Source of the DNA: JBCBWG01 sp964579305
GTDB lineage: Bacteria > Pseudomonadota > Alphaproteobacteria > Rhizobiales > Hyphomicrobiaceae
Direction of reading: 5' to 3'
Length of the DNA stretch: 34,147 bases
Assembly: GCA_964579305.1 (NCBI GenBank)
Contig: CAZOGY010000021.1
Location: 1-34,147, forward strand
Shown: piece by piece, positions 7,291-15,790 of the stretch
Layout of the letters: each line of letters starts with the position of its first letter
Position numbering within the stretch: position 1 is the first letter of the stretch
The notes under the pieces: model-generated
Told to the model about the DNA's origin: nothing
Databases searched by the model: none
The model's input: the letters and a program-made list of their open reading frames with translations, nothing else
Position numbers and translations under genes: made by a program

Positions 7291-8394
7291 ATGGGCGAAT
7301 TTGAGCTGAGTACAATCAGCCCTGCGCTTCTTGCGGCGCTGCTCGCCTTTTGTGGTGGTCTGGTGCTCGGCATTGCCGCACGCGAAGGGCGCTTTTGCAC
7401 GCTTGCCGCCATCGAGGATGTTTTGTTTGGCGGCAATGCCCACCGCTGGCGGATGTGGGTGACCGCGATGGCCGTCGCGATGGCGTTGACCCATCTTTTG
7501 CTGGCAACGGGCACCGCTGATTTCTCAAACAGTTTTTATGTGACGCGGCCCGTCAACCTCGTGACGACCATCCTCGGCGGTCTGATGTTTGGTGTCGGCA
7601 TGGCGCTTGTTGGCACATGCGCATTCGGGACTGTTGTCCGATTGGGCGGGGGTGATCTCAAGTCTTTCGTGGTGTTTCTGGTCGTCGGCATTTCAGCGTT
7701 CATGGCCGCCGCCGGCCCAACAGCACAGCTCCGCGTCGCCGTGCTTGACCCGTTCGCGTTTGACCGTTTGGCAATACCCGACCCGCGCCTCGACGCAATC
7801 CTTTCGGCTGCGCTCGGCCTGCCGTCTTGGCTTGTGATCAGCGTCGTCGCGGCGGCGTTATTGTGGTGGGTCTTGTCTGACGCGTCGTTCCGCGACCGCC
7901 CCCTTGCGCTCGCCTGGGGTATCCTCGTTGGCACCGTCATAGCTTACGGCTGGTGGGTCACGGGCGCCATCGCAAGAGACCCGTTCGAGCCGGTGCCTGT
8001 GGCATCCTACGCGTTCGTGCAATCACTCGGTGCAAGCGTGATGTACGCGATGACGTCATCGGGCGCGACGCTCGGCTTTGGCATTGGCGGCGTTGCTGGC
8101 GTCCTGGTCGGATCGGCCGGCTCTGCCTGGCGGCGCAACGAGTGGCGATGGGAGGCGGCGGATGATGCCAATGAAGCCCGCCGGCAGATTGTTGGGGCGT
8201 TCTTGATGGGCACGGGCGGAATGTATGCCCTGGGCTGCACGATTGGACAGGGCCTGTCGGCGATGTCGCTCCTCATCGTCACAGCACCGCTTGCGCTCGC
8301 CGCCATCTGGTTTGGTGCCTATCTCGGCCTGACGTTCCTGATGGCGGGATCGCTGCGCGGCTGTTTCCAAGGATTTCGATTCGGCCGTGGATGA
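7291..8394 (+). CDS. soxT: YeeE/YedE-family sulfur transporter (SoxT-like)
   Basis: A 367-residue, many-segment inner-membrane protein of the YeeE/YedE (DUF395) family, whose characterised members import thiosulfate by passing it between membrane-embedded cysteines. The corresponding motifs are seen: GRFCTLAAIED (Cys36), VGTCAFGT in the middle and LGCTIGQGLSA near the C-terminus, plus GSLRGCFQGF at the end. The start at 7291 follows GGGAGATCCCG, a good ribosome site; the longer frame from 7210 adds a soluble stretch not expected in the family. It lies between soxR and the cytochrome gene. Thiosulfate or a related sulfur species as substrate is inferred from family and context. Confidence 0.85.
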   Translation: MGEFELSTISPALLAALLAFCGGLVLGIAAREGRFCTLAAIEDVLFGGNAHRWRMWVTAMAVAMALTHLLLATGTADFSNSFYVTRPVNLVTTILGGLMFGVGMALVGTCAFGTVVRLGGGDLKSFVVFLVVGISAFMAAAGPTAQLRVAVLDPFAFDRLAIPDPRLDAILSAALGLPSWLVISVVAAALLWWVLSDASFRDRPLALAWGILVGTVIAYGWWVTGAIARDPFEPVPVASYAFVQSLGASVMYAMTSSGATLGFGIGGVAGVLVGSAGSAWRRNEWRWEAADDANEARRQIVGAFLMGTGGMYALGCTIGQGLSAMSLLIVTAPLALAAIWFGAYLGLTFLMAGSLRGCFQGFRFGRG

Positions 8395-8514
8395 TATCGA
8401 CCACGCGAACGCGCGGTTTTGTCCGCAGCCCGCATAGGGTCCTTTCACCAAAGCCGTATTTGCCGCACCCCTCACCCATTGCATTATCTGAATAAGAACA
8501 AGGCAGGGTTTGAG

Positions 8515-8925
8515 ATGCTGCAAAGCAAGAAGACGACGACCGGGGCTGGAGACGCGATCAAGCTCAACACGGCCGCCGGGCCGCGCCGTTTTGAGGCCAA
8601 ATCACCCGCGCTTTCGTCCCTGATTGGCGGTCTCGCCATTTTTATGAGCGCGCTGGTGCATGCGCCGGCAGCCGCCAAGGCCGGCGATCCCGCCTATGGC
8701 GAGTATCTGGCGGGCGAATGCGTGACCTGCCATCGCACTGACGGCAAGGACAGCAATATCCCCGACATCACGGGATGGCCGGCTGAAGCTTTTGTCGCCG
8801 TTCTCCAGTCCTACAAGACCAAAGAGCGCGAGAACCGCGTGATGCAGACGATCGCCGCAGGTCTCGGCGATGACGAGATGGCCGCCTTGGCCGCTTATTT
8901 CGCGTCCCTGAAAGCCAACAACTAA
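8515..8925 (+). CDS. soxE: Monohaem cytochrome c, SoxE / FccA-like subunit of sulfide dehydrogenase
   Basis: A 136-residue c-type cytochrome with one CVTCH haem site (Cys69, Cys72, His73) in the mature part GDPAYGEYLAGECVTCHRT, and a later Met near residue 105 (NRVMQTI) as a candidate axial ligand. The N-terminus is longer than a normal signal peptide: about 35 polar residues precede the hydrophobic run SLIGGLAIFMSALVHAPAAA, so either the start is further downstream or the leader is unusual. ATG at 8515 is the ATG nearest a GAG-type site. It directly precedes the flavoprotein gene, the standard fccA-fccB/soxE-soxF pairing. One haem rather than two distinguishes it from the dihaem SoxE of Paracoccus. 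Confidence 0.82.
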   Translation: MLQSKKTTTGAGDAIKLNTAAGPRRFEAKSPALSSLIGGLAIFMSALVHAPAAAKAGDPAYGEYLAGECVTCHRTDGKDSNIPDITGWPAEAFVAVLQSYKTKERENRVMQTIAAGLGDDEMAALAAYFASLKANN

Positions 8926-8941
8926 CACAGGGCTCGGGAAG

Positions 8942-8957
8942 GGCCGCGATCGCGGCC
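8942..8957. other. 16-bp perfect palindrome in the soxE-soxF spacer
   Basis: GGCCGCGATCGCGGCC is fully self-complementary and lies between the cytochrome stop and the flavoprotein start. No T-run follows. It could be a message-processing hairpin or a chance palindrome in GC-rich sequence. Confidence 0.4.
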
Positions 8958-9023
8958 AACGGCGCGCGGGACCTGATACGTCGCGACGCGCCAAAAATAC
9001 GTCATAGCGAGGAGGAAAAGCCT

Positions 9024-10298
9024 ATGACCAAAGTCTCTCGCCGACAGTTTACGATGCTTGCCGCTGGCGGAACGGCAGCGGCCGCGCTCGGCATGCCGCA
9101 CGTCGCACGCGCGGCCAAGCCGAAAGTCGTTGTGATCGGCGGCGGCGCCGGTGGTGGCACCGCGGCGCGTTACATCGCCAAGGACTCAAAAGGCGCTATC
9201 GACGTCACGCTGATCGAACCAAGCAAGCGCTATTACACGTGCTTTTTCTCAAACCTCTATCTTGGTGGCTTCCGCGACTACAATTCGATCGGCCACGGCT
9301 ATGACAAGATGGCCTCAGAGCACGGCGTCGGCGTCGTCCACGACTGGGCAGCCGCAGTCGATAAAGACAAAAAACAAGTCATGCTCGCCTCGGGCGCCAC
9401 GGTTGCTTACGACAAGCTCGTCGTCGCACCGGGCATCGATCTCCAATATGACAGCGTGCCGGGTTACTCCGCTGCTGCATCCGGCCACATTCCTCACGCT
9501 TGGAAATCTGGCGTCCAGGTGCAACTGCTCAAATCCCAGATCGAGGGCATGAAGCAGGGCGGCACCTTTGCGATGATCGCGCCGCCAAACCCCTATCGCT
9601 GCCCGCCAGGCCCCTATGAGCGGGTTTCGATGGTCGCCCACCTGCTCAAGAAGACCAACCCGAACGCGAAAATCATCGTGCTCGACCCGAAAGAGAAGTT
9701 CTCAAAGCAAGGTCTCTTCCAGGCCGGCTGGGAGCAGCACTACCCGGGCATGGTTGAGTGGATTCCGGCTTCGATCAGCGGTGGCGTCAAGCAACTCAAT
9801 CCCGAAACGCTGGAAATCGAAACGGACATCGACACGTTTAAGCCGGATGTCCTGAACGTTATTCCGGCGCAAAAAGCCGGCCGGATTGCAGAGATCGCCG
9901 GCTTGACCAACGACAGCGGTTGGTGCCCGATCAATCCCGCAACGATGCAGTCGACGGTCGATGGAAACGTCTACGTGCTCGGCGATGCTTCCGTCGCGTC
10001 CGCCATGCCGAAGTCAGCCTTCTCGGCAAACAGCCAGGCGAAATCCGCAGCGATGCACATTCGCGGTGAATTGGTCGGTGCCAAGACGTTCCCGGCGCGC
10101 TACGCCAATACGTGCTGGAGCCTGATCGCCGAGAACGACGGTGTGAAAGTCGGTGCAAGCTACAAGCCAGGCGCCGAGAAAATCGAGCCGGTCAACACGT
10201 TCATTTCCAATACCGGCGAGACCGCCGATCTGCGCCAGCAAACGTACGAAGAGTCGATTGGCTGGTATGAAAACATCACCGCCGATATCTTCGGCTGA
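9024..10298 (+). CDS. soxF: SoxF / FccB, flavocytochrome c sulfide dehydrogenase flavoprotein
   Basis: A periplasmic FAD enzyme that oxidises sulfide to sulfur or polysulfide and passes electrons to its cytochrome subunit. The 424-residue protein has a Tat signal (SRRQFTMLAAGG), then the FAD-binding VVVIGGGAGGGTAARY (residues 35-50). Family cysteines are conserved: Cys73 in RYYTCFFSN, the equivalent of the cysteine bound covalently to FAD in FccB; Cys193 in YRCPPGPYER; and Cys364 in ANTCWSL, the likely redox-active pair. The C-terminal FCSD-type domain ends the protein. A strong AGGAGG lies upstream of the ATG at 9024. A terminator follows, closing the plus-strand sox operon. Confidence 0.93.
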   Translation: MTKVSRRQFTMLAAGGTAAAALGMPHVARAAKPKVVVIGGGAGGGTAARYIAKDSKGAIDVTLIEPSKRYYTCFFSNLYLGGFRDYNSIGHGYDKMASEHGVGVVHDWAAAVDKDKKQVMLASGATVAYDKLVVAPGIDLQYDSVPGYSAAASGHIPHAWKSGVQVQLLKSQIEGMKQGGTFAMIAPPNPYRCPPGPYERVSMVAHLLKKTNPNAKIIVLDPKEKFSKQGLFQAGWEQHYPGMVEWIPASISGGVKQLNPETLEIETDIDTFKPDVLNVIPAQKAGRIAEIAGLTNDSGWCPINPATMQSTVDGNVYVLGDASVASAMPKSAFSANSQAKSAAMHIRGELVGAKTFPARYANTCWSLIAENDGVKVGASYKPGAEKIEPVNTFISNTGETADLRQQTYEESIGWYENITADIFG

Positions 10299-10327
10299 TC
10301 ACGACCGCCGCCACTGAACCGTGAACG

Positions 10328-10360
10328 TGCCCGCGTGCCCTCTCGGCCGCGGGCATTTTT
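10328..10360 (+). terminator. Intrinsic terminator after soxF
   Basis: An 8-bp stem (TGCCCGCG at 10328-10335 and CGCGGGCA at 10348-10355) with a 12-nt loop is followed directly by TTTTT. It lies 30 bp after soxF and faces the convergent deacetylase gene. Confidence 0.85.
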
Positions 10361-10436
10361 ATAAGCGGCGAGGCGACGGCCGCGCGACGGGAGGTCCGGG
10401 ACATCAAGGCGAGGGGGCTGCGTGGTCGGAAAGAAC

Positions 10437-11654
10437 TCAGCCTTGTTGTTCGTCTTGCCCGGTCACGGGCGGCTTTTTTTCCAGTTGGCCTTGGGCGGCA
10501 GGTTGCTGTGCGCGTGCTGAATCGCGGTCGCCGTCCGGATCAAATGGCCCTTGGTTTGGCCGTATGGTTGTGCGCGGCACGCCGGCAAGGCGTGGATCGG
10601 CGGGATACACGAGAACCTGAGGCACCTGCACGCGTGGGCCAACTTTACGAGCGGGGGCCTTGGCCTGAGTTTGAGTTGTTGGCCCGGTTTGCGTTGGCGC
10701 GCTGACGTCGTCCGTCGGGGCGATCGTGCCTTTCAGCGCAGATTGCGCGCCCGGCTCTGCGGCCGCCTTCCGCGCTGCGATCGGGGCTGCTTTGGAATTG
10801 CTGGCCGCTTTCCCAAGCCGCCGGTCCAAGCTGCTCTGAAAGATCGAGTCGTAGTTCGGGTCGCGGCGGAAGGCCGTTGCGGGAACGATATGGACGACCT
10901 GAAATCCCTCTCGCTGCAAGCCGCTCAGGATGTGAGGCAGCGCACGCTGCGTCACGCTCTTGATGTCGTGGAACAACAGGATGCCGCCGTTTTGCGCACG
11001 TGTACGACGCAGCGTTTGCGCCACCAACCTTGCGACATCGCTGGTGTAGCTGTCGTCTGAGACGACATCGACACTGAAAACGGCAATCTTGCGCGACTGG
11101 GTATAGCCAAGCAGCGATCTGTCATCACTCAGGCCTGTGAACCGGAAAAACGGTGCGATCGGGGCGCCGACGGACAGCGCGGTCGCGGCGAACCCACGTT
11201 CAATCTCATCGCGCGCCCGCCCCGGCGGCATGCGACCCATATTGTAGGGATGCGAGAACGTGTGTGAGCCGATCGTATGGCCGGCCTCAGCAATCGCGCG
11301 CATGGTCCGCGGAAACTTGATTGCGCGCTCGCCGACGGGAAAGAACGTGGCGCGGGTACAATGATGCGCCAACGCGCGCAAAACCGCAGAGGTGTGCCGC
11401 GGCGACGGCCCATCATCAAACGTCAGCACAACTTCTTTCGGTTTCAAGAATCGCTTCTGGCGATTGAAATGCGTGATGCGGCCATACAGGGGCCCCGTGC
11501 GCGTATCGATTTCAACAACGCGAGAGACACCGAGCGCGCTTGGATTGTCCGGGCAGGGTGGCGCTGCCGCCGAGGCCGGTGCGCAAACGGCTGTGAAACC
11601 CAGCGCCATGGCACAGCCGCGCAGCCACGTATGCCCAATCCGCGCGTTCCGCAT
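10437..11654 (-). CDS. Secreted polysaccharide deacetylase (NodB domain), paralogue 1
   Basis: A 405-residue protein of carbohydrate esterase family 4. After a signal peptide (cleavage near the ASAAA segment, about residue 30), a conserved ALGVSRVVEIDT segment precedes the NodB domain. Metal-site motif 1 is VVLTFDDGP and motif 2 is HTIGSHTFSH; both supply the Asp-His-His triad. The family removes acetyl groups from GlcNAc- or MurNAc-containing glycans at the envelope; the actual substrate is not evident. About 130 C-terminal residues are Ala/Pro/Gln-rich and probably disordered. The start at 11654 has GGAG at 8 nt; the ATG at 11684 has a poorly spaced site. It lies 256 bp downstream of a paralogue on the same strand; the spacer shows no clear element. 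Confidence 0.88.
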   Translation of the reverse strand: MRNARIGHTWLRGCAMALGFTAVCAPASAAAPPCPDNPSALGVSRVVEIDTRTGPLYGRITHFNRQKRFLKPKEVVLTFDDGPSPRHTSAVLRALAHHCTRATFFPVGERAIKFPRTMRAIAEAGHTIGSHTFSHPYNMGRMPPGRARDEIERGFAATALSVGAPIAPFFRFTGLSDDRSLLGYTQSRKIAVFSVDVVSDDSYTSDVARLVAQTLRRTRAQNGGILLFHDIKSVTQRALPHILSGLQREGFQVVHIVPATAFRRDPNYDSIFQSSLDRRLGKAASNSKAAPIAARKAAAEPGAQSALKGTIAPTDDVSAPTQTGPTTQTQAKAPARKVGPRVQVPQVLVYPADPRLAGVPRTTIRPNQGPFDPDGDRDSARAQQPAAQGQLEKKPPVTGQDEQQG

Positions 11655-11910
11655 GTCCGCTGCTCCGTGCCTCAATGACGTCATCGCTTCCAGATGAGTG
11701 CGCCCATCAAGTCAAGCTATTGTCGGGACACGCACACGCCCGCGCACCCAAGGACCAACGCCACGGATCGTTTGCCGCTTGCCCTATCAACCCAGCGCGC
11801 CGACGGCCGCCACCGGCTTTGCGCGCTTTGACGCGCACCGCACCTTGGGGGTGATTCGTGGGCACAATGCGATGCGCGGCTGAGGATGCAAAGCGCTGCC
11901 AGCGCGACGC

Positions 11911-13026
11911 TCAATCGTTGCCGATTTCAAAAATGCGCCGCTTCCACTGCGGAACGGCGACCGGTGTCGGCTTTGGATCAGGCGCTGCCTTGCGTTGGCG
12001 TTGGGACGCACGGCGCGGTCGTGTCTCACCCGCCCCCGCACGCACGCTCTGGCGAGGACGCTGGCCATCCCGCCCGTTACGCGAAGGCGCACTGCGCTGC
12101 GGCAGCGTTTCAACCGGCACCTGCGACCCGTTGAATTTGAAACTGGTTTTGATAGGGCGGGCGCGCGCACCAAAGCGCCGTTTTTCCAGAAGGATTTGTG
12201 CCTCAGCATCGTACTCAGGCAAGGTGCGCGCGGGCGCCTTGGCCACAATGTGCACAATCCGGAATCCATTGCGCTTGATGTCGGCCAGCACATTCGCAAT
12301 GCCCCGCGCCGTGGACGTTTGGATGTCGTGAAACAGGATGATACCGCGCCCCCGCTTTTTAAGCTGGGACATCGTATTGCGGCGCATCGTTTCGCCAGAT
12401 CGCGTGCGAAAATCGTAACTGTCGATATCGATGGAAAACAGTCCAAAGCCCCTCTGGGCGATATAGGCACGCATCCGGCCGGGGTCAGACAGGTAAGGGA
12501 AGCGGAAAAATGGAGCTGACGGCCGCCCGATCGCCGCGGTCACGCTGCTCACACCAAGTTCGAACTCCGCGATGGCGCGCGCGAAACTCCGCCGTGCCTG
12601 ATCTTCGTGCGACCACGTGTGATGCGCAATCGTGTGGCCCGCGTCAGCCACCTTGCGCAAGGTGTGAGGATAGACAACGGCCATCCGCCCGACCGCAAAG
12701 AACGTGGCGCGCGTGCACTGCGCTTTCAGCGCGGCAAGCACCAGTTCTGTGTTCCGGGTCAGCGGGCCGTCATCGAAGGTGAGGACGACTTCACCCTCTT
12801 TCAGGACTTGCTGGCCATCGACCCCGTACTGGAGGTTGCCGAATTTCGGCCCCTCGCTGGTGTCGATCTCGATGACACGGGACACGCCAAGTGCGTTGGA
12901 ATTGCTGCAGCCGTTTGAGCCGAGCGGGGCCGCCACACTTGCACCGGCGTTCCAAGAGACACTCACCAGAACGGCGATAATGCCAACAAGTGCCTGGAAC
13001 GATTCCACGCGCGTGCAGTTCCACAT
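11911..13026 (-). CDS. Secreted polysaccharide deacetylase (NodB domain), paralogue 2
   Basis: A 371-residue CE4 protein related to its downstream neighbour. A hydrophobic signal sequence (ALVGIIAVLVSVSWNAGASVAA) is followed by a Cys-containing NGCSNSNALGVSRVIEIDT segment, matching the other copy. The NodB motifs are VVLTFDDGP and HTIAHHTWSH, with a later FFRFPYLSDPG segment. The C-terminal 100 residues are Arg-rich and low in complexity, unlike the Ala/Gln-rich tail of the other copy. The start at 13026 has GAGGGAG about 10 nt upstream; the frame is open to 13086. The gene is divergent from mgtE. Substrate unknown; an envelope polysaccharide or peptidoglycan is likely. Confidence 0.88.
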   Translation of the reverse strand: MWNCTRVESFQALVGIIAVLVSVSWNAGASVAAPLGSNGCSNSNALGVSRVIEIDTSEGPKFGNLQYGVDGQQVLKEGEVVLTFDDGPLTRNTELVLAALKAQCTRATFFAVGRMAVVYPHTLRKVADAGHTIAHHTWSHEDQARRSFARAIAEFELGVSSVTAAIGRPSAPFFRFPYLSDPGRMRAYIAQRGFGLFSIDIDSYDFRTRSGETMRRNTMSQLKKRGRGIILFHDIQTSTARGIANVLADIKRNGFRIVHIVAKAPARTLPEYDAEAQILLEKRRFGARARPIKTSFKFNGSQVPVETLPQRSAPSRNGRDGQRPRQSVRAGAGETRPRRASQRQRKAAPDPKPTPVAVPQWKRRIFEIGND

Positions 13027-13390
13027 TGTCCAGGGCTCCCTCAGGCTCTGTCCGCGCCACATCCGACCCGCGTCCATCGCGACCAACTGTGGATCTGCCG
13101 CAGCACGGCTATAGGCCGCGCCGGATCACACGGATAGGTAGTGGTCTCCGACTGCGCACTGCAATCGAAATTGTCAATGCCGGGTCGAATGACGCGCTGG
13201 CTGTGTCGCTTGTGTTGAAAGTCTGCGCGGTGTGTTAGCGGGCAGGGTTCGGCCTTCACAATGCAGCGTAAGGGCGTTGCTGCAACTTTCGGCCGGCTGT
13301 CGGGGGGCAGAACAACTGACATGTGGGCTTGGGTGCGCATGCCGGTCTCGGCGAAGGCGCGCGCAGGTGGCGCGAGCGGGGGACTTATTC
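13027..13390. promoter_or_regulatory. Divergent spacer between deacetylase and mgtE
   Basis: A 364-bp gene-free stretch that must contain the promoters for the minus-strand deacetylases and plus-strand mgtE. I checked for a magnesium-sensing leader before mgtE and could not identify a conserved M-box-like architecture. No convincing promoter boxes or small gene were recognised. Confidence 0.35.
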
Positions 13391-14782
13391 ATGATCACGA
13401 CTGAAGCTGCCGGCCATGCCGATCCTCCAGCCGCCTTGCGCGACGACCCCATCACGACGGAATTGGTGCAGGCCGTCACGCAAGCCCTCGCATCGGGAGA
13501 TGAAGCAACCGTGCGGGCCCGAGCCGAGGGACTGCGCCCACCCGACCTTGCCGACTTAATCGAATTGCTTGCCATCGAGGACCGGGCCGCTTTCGTTCAA
13601 ATGCTTGGCGATACGCTCGACTTCGACGTTTTTTCCGAGCTTGATGAGACGGTTCGCGACCAGCTTTCGCAAGAGCTTCCCAACGCGTATCTGGCCCGCG
13701 CTGTCACCGAACTCGATTCCGATGATGCCGCATACGTCATCGAAAGCCTGGAAGAGGACGACAAGCAAGAAGTCCTAGGCCAGCTTTCGTTTGGCGATCG
13801 CGCCGCGCTCCAGCGCAACCTCGATTATGAGGAAGAGACGGCCGGTCGCATCATGCAGGGCGACTTTGTTGCGGTCGCCCCGTTCTGGACGGTTGGCAAA
13901 GTCATTGACTACATGCGCGAAAGTGAAGACCTCCCGCACACGTTTTCAGAGATTTTCGTCGTTGATCCGGCTTATCGCGTGGTCGGTTCCCTTGGACTGT
14001 CCCGGCTGCTGCGCTCCCAGCGCGGCGCGAAAATCGAAGACCTGATGGACACCAGCGTGGAAGTCGTGCGCGCGACGGCAGACCAGGAAGAGGTCGCCCG
14101 GCAGTTTGCACGCTACGACCTGCTGTCCGCGCCCGTCGTCGACGAAAACGACCGCCTGGTCGGCGTTGTCACCGTCGACGACGTCGTCGAAGTGATCGCA
14201 GATGAAGCCGACGAGGACATCAGACGGCTTGGCGGCGTCGGCGACGAAAGCTTGTTCGACAACGTCGTTGATGCAACCCGCAGCCGCTTTCCATGGCTCC
14301 TGATCAATCTGGCAACCGCAATCCTGGCGTCGTCCGTCATTCAACTGTTCGATGCCTCGATCCAGCAGATGGTGGCGCTTGCCGTTCTCATGCCGATCGT
14401 CGCCTCGATGGGCGGCAATGCAGGCACGCAAACCATGACGGTTGCGGTCCGCGCGCTGGGCACGCGTGACCTGGGGCCGGCCAACGCCGTGCGCATTGTC
14501 ATGCGCGAAACCTCAATCGGTCTGATCAACGGCTTGCTGTTCGCGCTGATCCTGGGGCTGACGACGCTGCTCTGGTTTGGCTCAGGCCCGTTGGGCGCCG
14601 TGATCGCTGCGGCCATGGTTTTCAATCATATCTGCGCAGCCTTCGCCGGCATTCTGATCCCGCTTGCGCTTGATCGCTTGGGCTACGATCCAGCCCTCGC
14701 ATCAGGCGTTTTCCTGACGACTGTAACCGATGTCGTCGGCTTCTTCGCATTCCTTGGACTGGCCACCCTCTGGCTCCTTTAA
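13391..14782 (+). CDS. mgtE: MgtE-family magnesium channel/transporter
   Basis: MgtE is an inner-membrane Mg2+ channel gated by its cytoplasmic domains. The 463-residue protein shows the full domain order: an acidic superhelical N domain (LADLIELLAIEDRAAFVQMLG onward), a CBS pair (about residues 155-280, with VVDENDRLVGVVTVDDVVEVI), then five membrane segments beginning near residue 300. The pore signature PIVASMGGNAGTQT lies near residues 335-348. The start at 13391 follows GGGGGA and gives the usual family length; the longer frame from 13232 is Arg/Cys-rich non-family sequence. A dispersed repeat and an assembly gap follow directly. Confidence 0.95.
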   Translation: MITTEAAGHADPPAALRDDPITTELVQAVTQALASGDEATVRARAEGLRPPDLADLIELLAIEDRAAFVQMLGDTLDFDVFSELDETVRDQLSQELPNAYLARAVTELDSDDAAYVIESLEEDDKQEVLGQLSFGDRAALQRNLDYEEETAGRIMQGDFVAVAPFWTVGKVIDYMRESEDLPHTFSEIFVVDPAYRVVGSLGLSRLLRSQRGAKIEDLMDTSVEVVRATADQEEVARQFARYDLLSAPVVDENDRLVGVVTVDDVVEVIADEADEDIRRLGGVGDESLFDNVVDATRSRFPWLLINLATAILASSVIQLFDASIQQMVALAVLMPIVASMGGNAGTQTMTVAVRALGTRDLGPANAVRIVMRETSIGLINGLLFALILGLTTLLWFGSGPLGAVIAAAMVFNHICAAFAGILIPLALDRLGYDPALASGVFLTTVTDVVGFFAFLGLATLWLL

Positions 14783-14783
14783 T

Positions 14784-14839
14784 GCTTGTCGCATCCAACC
14801 GGATTCACGCCCCAAGGCCACAAAGCGGCCCGGGCCGTC
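14784..14839 (+). repeat. 56-bp dispersed repeat, copy A
   Basis: Matches 34061-34116 at 51 of 56 positions in the same orientation. It contains the perfect palindrome CGGCCCGGGCCG (14826-14837). It begins right after the mgtE stop and ends 13 bp before the 100-N gap, suggesting that this repeat contributed to the assembly break. No coding sense is apparent. Confidence 0.85.
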
Positions 14840-14852
14840 TGCCTGCCCCCGA

Positions 14853-14952
14853 NNNNNNNNNNNNNNNNNNNNNNNNNNNNNNNNNNNNNNNNNNNNNNNN
14901 NNNNNNNNNNNNNNNNNNNNNNNNNNNNNNNNNNNNNNNNNNNNNNNNNNNN
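14853..14952. other. Assembly gap of 100 N
   Basis: Exactly 100 undetermined bases next to a dispersed repeat; the true size and content are unknown, so genes may be missing here. Confidence 0.98.
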
Positions 14953-14977
14953 AGTTGCGCGTTGGAAGGGCTTGGTG

Positions 14978-15772
14978 ATGCGGCAGGGCTTTGCGTTTCA
15001 AAGTTGGATGACGACCGCCGCGGTGACGCTTGTTGCGCTGACCACGACCGCGGCGGCTTGTCCTACGGCTAATCCCATCAAGGCCGAGGCCCTGACACAC
15101 GGCTGGTACGCTGCGTTTCGCGCGGGCGATGCTGAAAGCCTACAACGGCAATATGCTGCCGACGCTGTCGTTGCGCCCTTTTCTCGGGCCACACCAATTG
15201 CCACCGAACCAGAGATGCGCGGTTTTCTCCGTGCATTTGTGCAGACGTTTGAGCCGCTGGGACCGCCGATGTCGGCCATGCGTCTGGGGTGCCATACAAT
15301 TCTCGACTTCGGGACGATCGTTATCAAACCCCGCGGCGGGCCAACGCGGGCTGCCTTTGGTGTGCGCTACGCCCGTGTCTATGAGCGCCGTGGAAAAAAA
15401 TGGATGGTTGTCTTTGAAAGCGGCGCCGAAACGCGACGCTTGGAGCGACCACCGATGTCGCAAGACCCATTTGCAGAGCGTCCGTCGCCGGGCAGACCGC
15501 CAATGTCGCAGGACCGCCTTGGCCGCTTGCTGCAGCGATCCGGAAAACCCGATCCCGCTGGCTTTAACGTCCCGATGCCCCGTCCGGTCGCGGGACGCTC
15601 GCGCGCCGTCGCCGGCATGATCTACCGCCCACCGCACATCGCGCCGGCACCCGAAAACAATCCGCCCCAACGAACCGACGCCAGCGCCTCTCGCAAGCGC
15701 AGAACCGGGCCAACGCCGTCTGAAAAAGCAACACTTTCAAGCTGGGCCCGCAAAGCCTTCCAACGAGACTGA
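14978..15772 (+). CDS. Secreted NTF2-like (SnoaL/DUF4440-type) protein with Pro/Arg-rich tail
   Basis: A 264-residue protein with an apparent signal peptide (hydrophobic TTAAVTLVALTTTAAA, residues 12-27, followed by Cys28). The next 120 residues look like a single NTF2-like cone fold: ALTHGWYAAFRAGDAESLQRQYAADAV, a middle helix, and the final strands ARVYERRGKKWMVVFES. The remaining 110 residues are rich in Pro and Arg, with a duplicated RPPMSQD motif (residues 158-164 and 174-180), probably disordered. The start at 14978 has GGAAGGG 8 nt upstream. The function is not recognised; NTF2-like folds serve many binding and enzymatic roles. It converges with the coiled-coil gene 18 bp away. Its upstream neighbour is hidden by the gap. 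Confidence 0.7.
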   Translation: MRQGFAFQSWMTTAAVTLVALTTTAAACPTANPIKAEALTHGWYAAFRAGDAESLQRQYAADAVVAPFSRATPIATEPEMRGFLRAFVQTFEPLGPPMSAMRLGCHTILDFGTIVIKPRGGPTRAAFGVRYARVYERRGKKWMVVFESGAETRRLERPPMSQDPFAERPSPGRPPMSQDRLGRLLQRSGKPDPAGFNVPMPRPVAGRSRAVAGMIYRPPHIAPAPENNPPQRTDASASRKRRTGPTPSEKATLSSWARKAFQRD

Positions 15773-15790
15773 GCGGGCACGGTCAGCCCG

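Noticed and set aside
11787..12470. Minus-strand 227-residue open frame
   Set aside because: Overlaps the NodB deacetylase in another frame; the deacetylase frame has the catalytic motifs and signal peptide.
13240..13390. Possible magnesium riboswitch ahead of mgtE
   Set aside because: GC-rich with some pairing, but I could not find the conserved helices of an M-box; calling it would need a covariance-model search with a significant score.
14786..14977. Coding extension of the NTF2-like gene upstream through the N run
   Set aside because: The upstream part is the dispersed repeat and the gap is of unknown size; a good ribosome site and signal peptide start at 14978.
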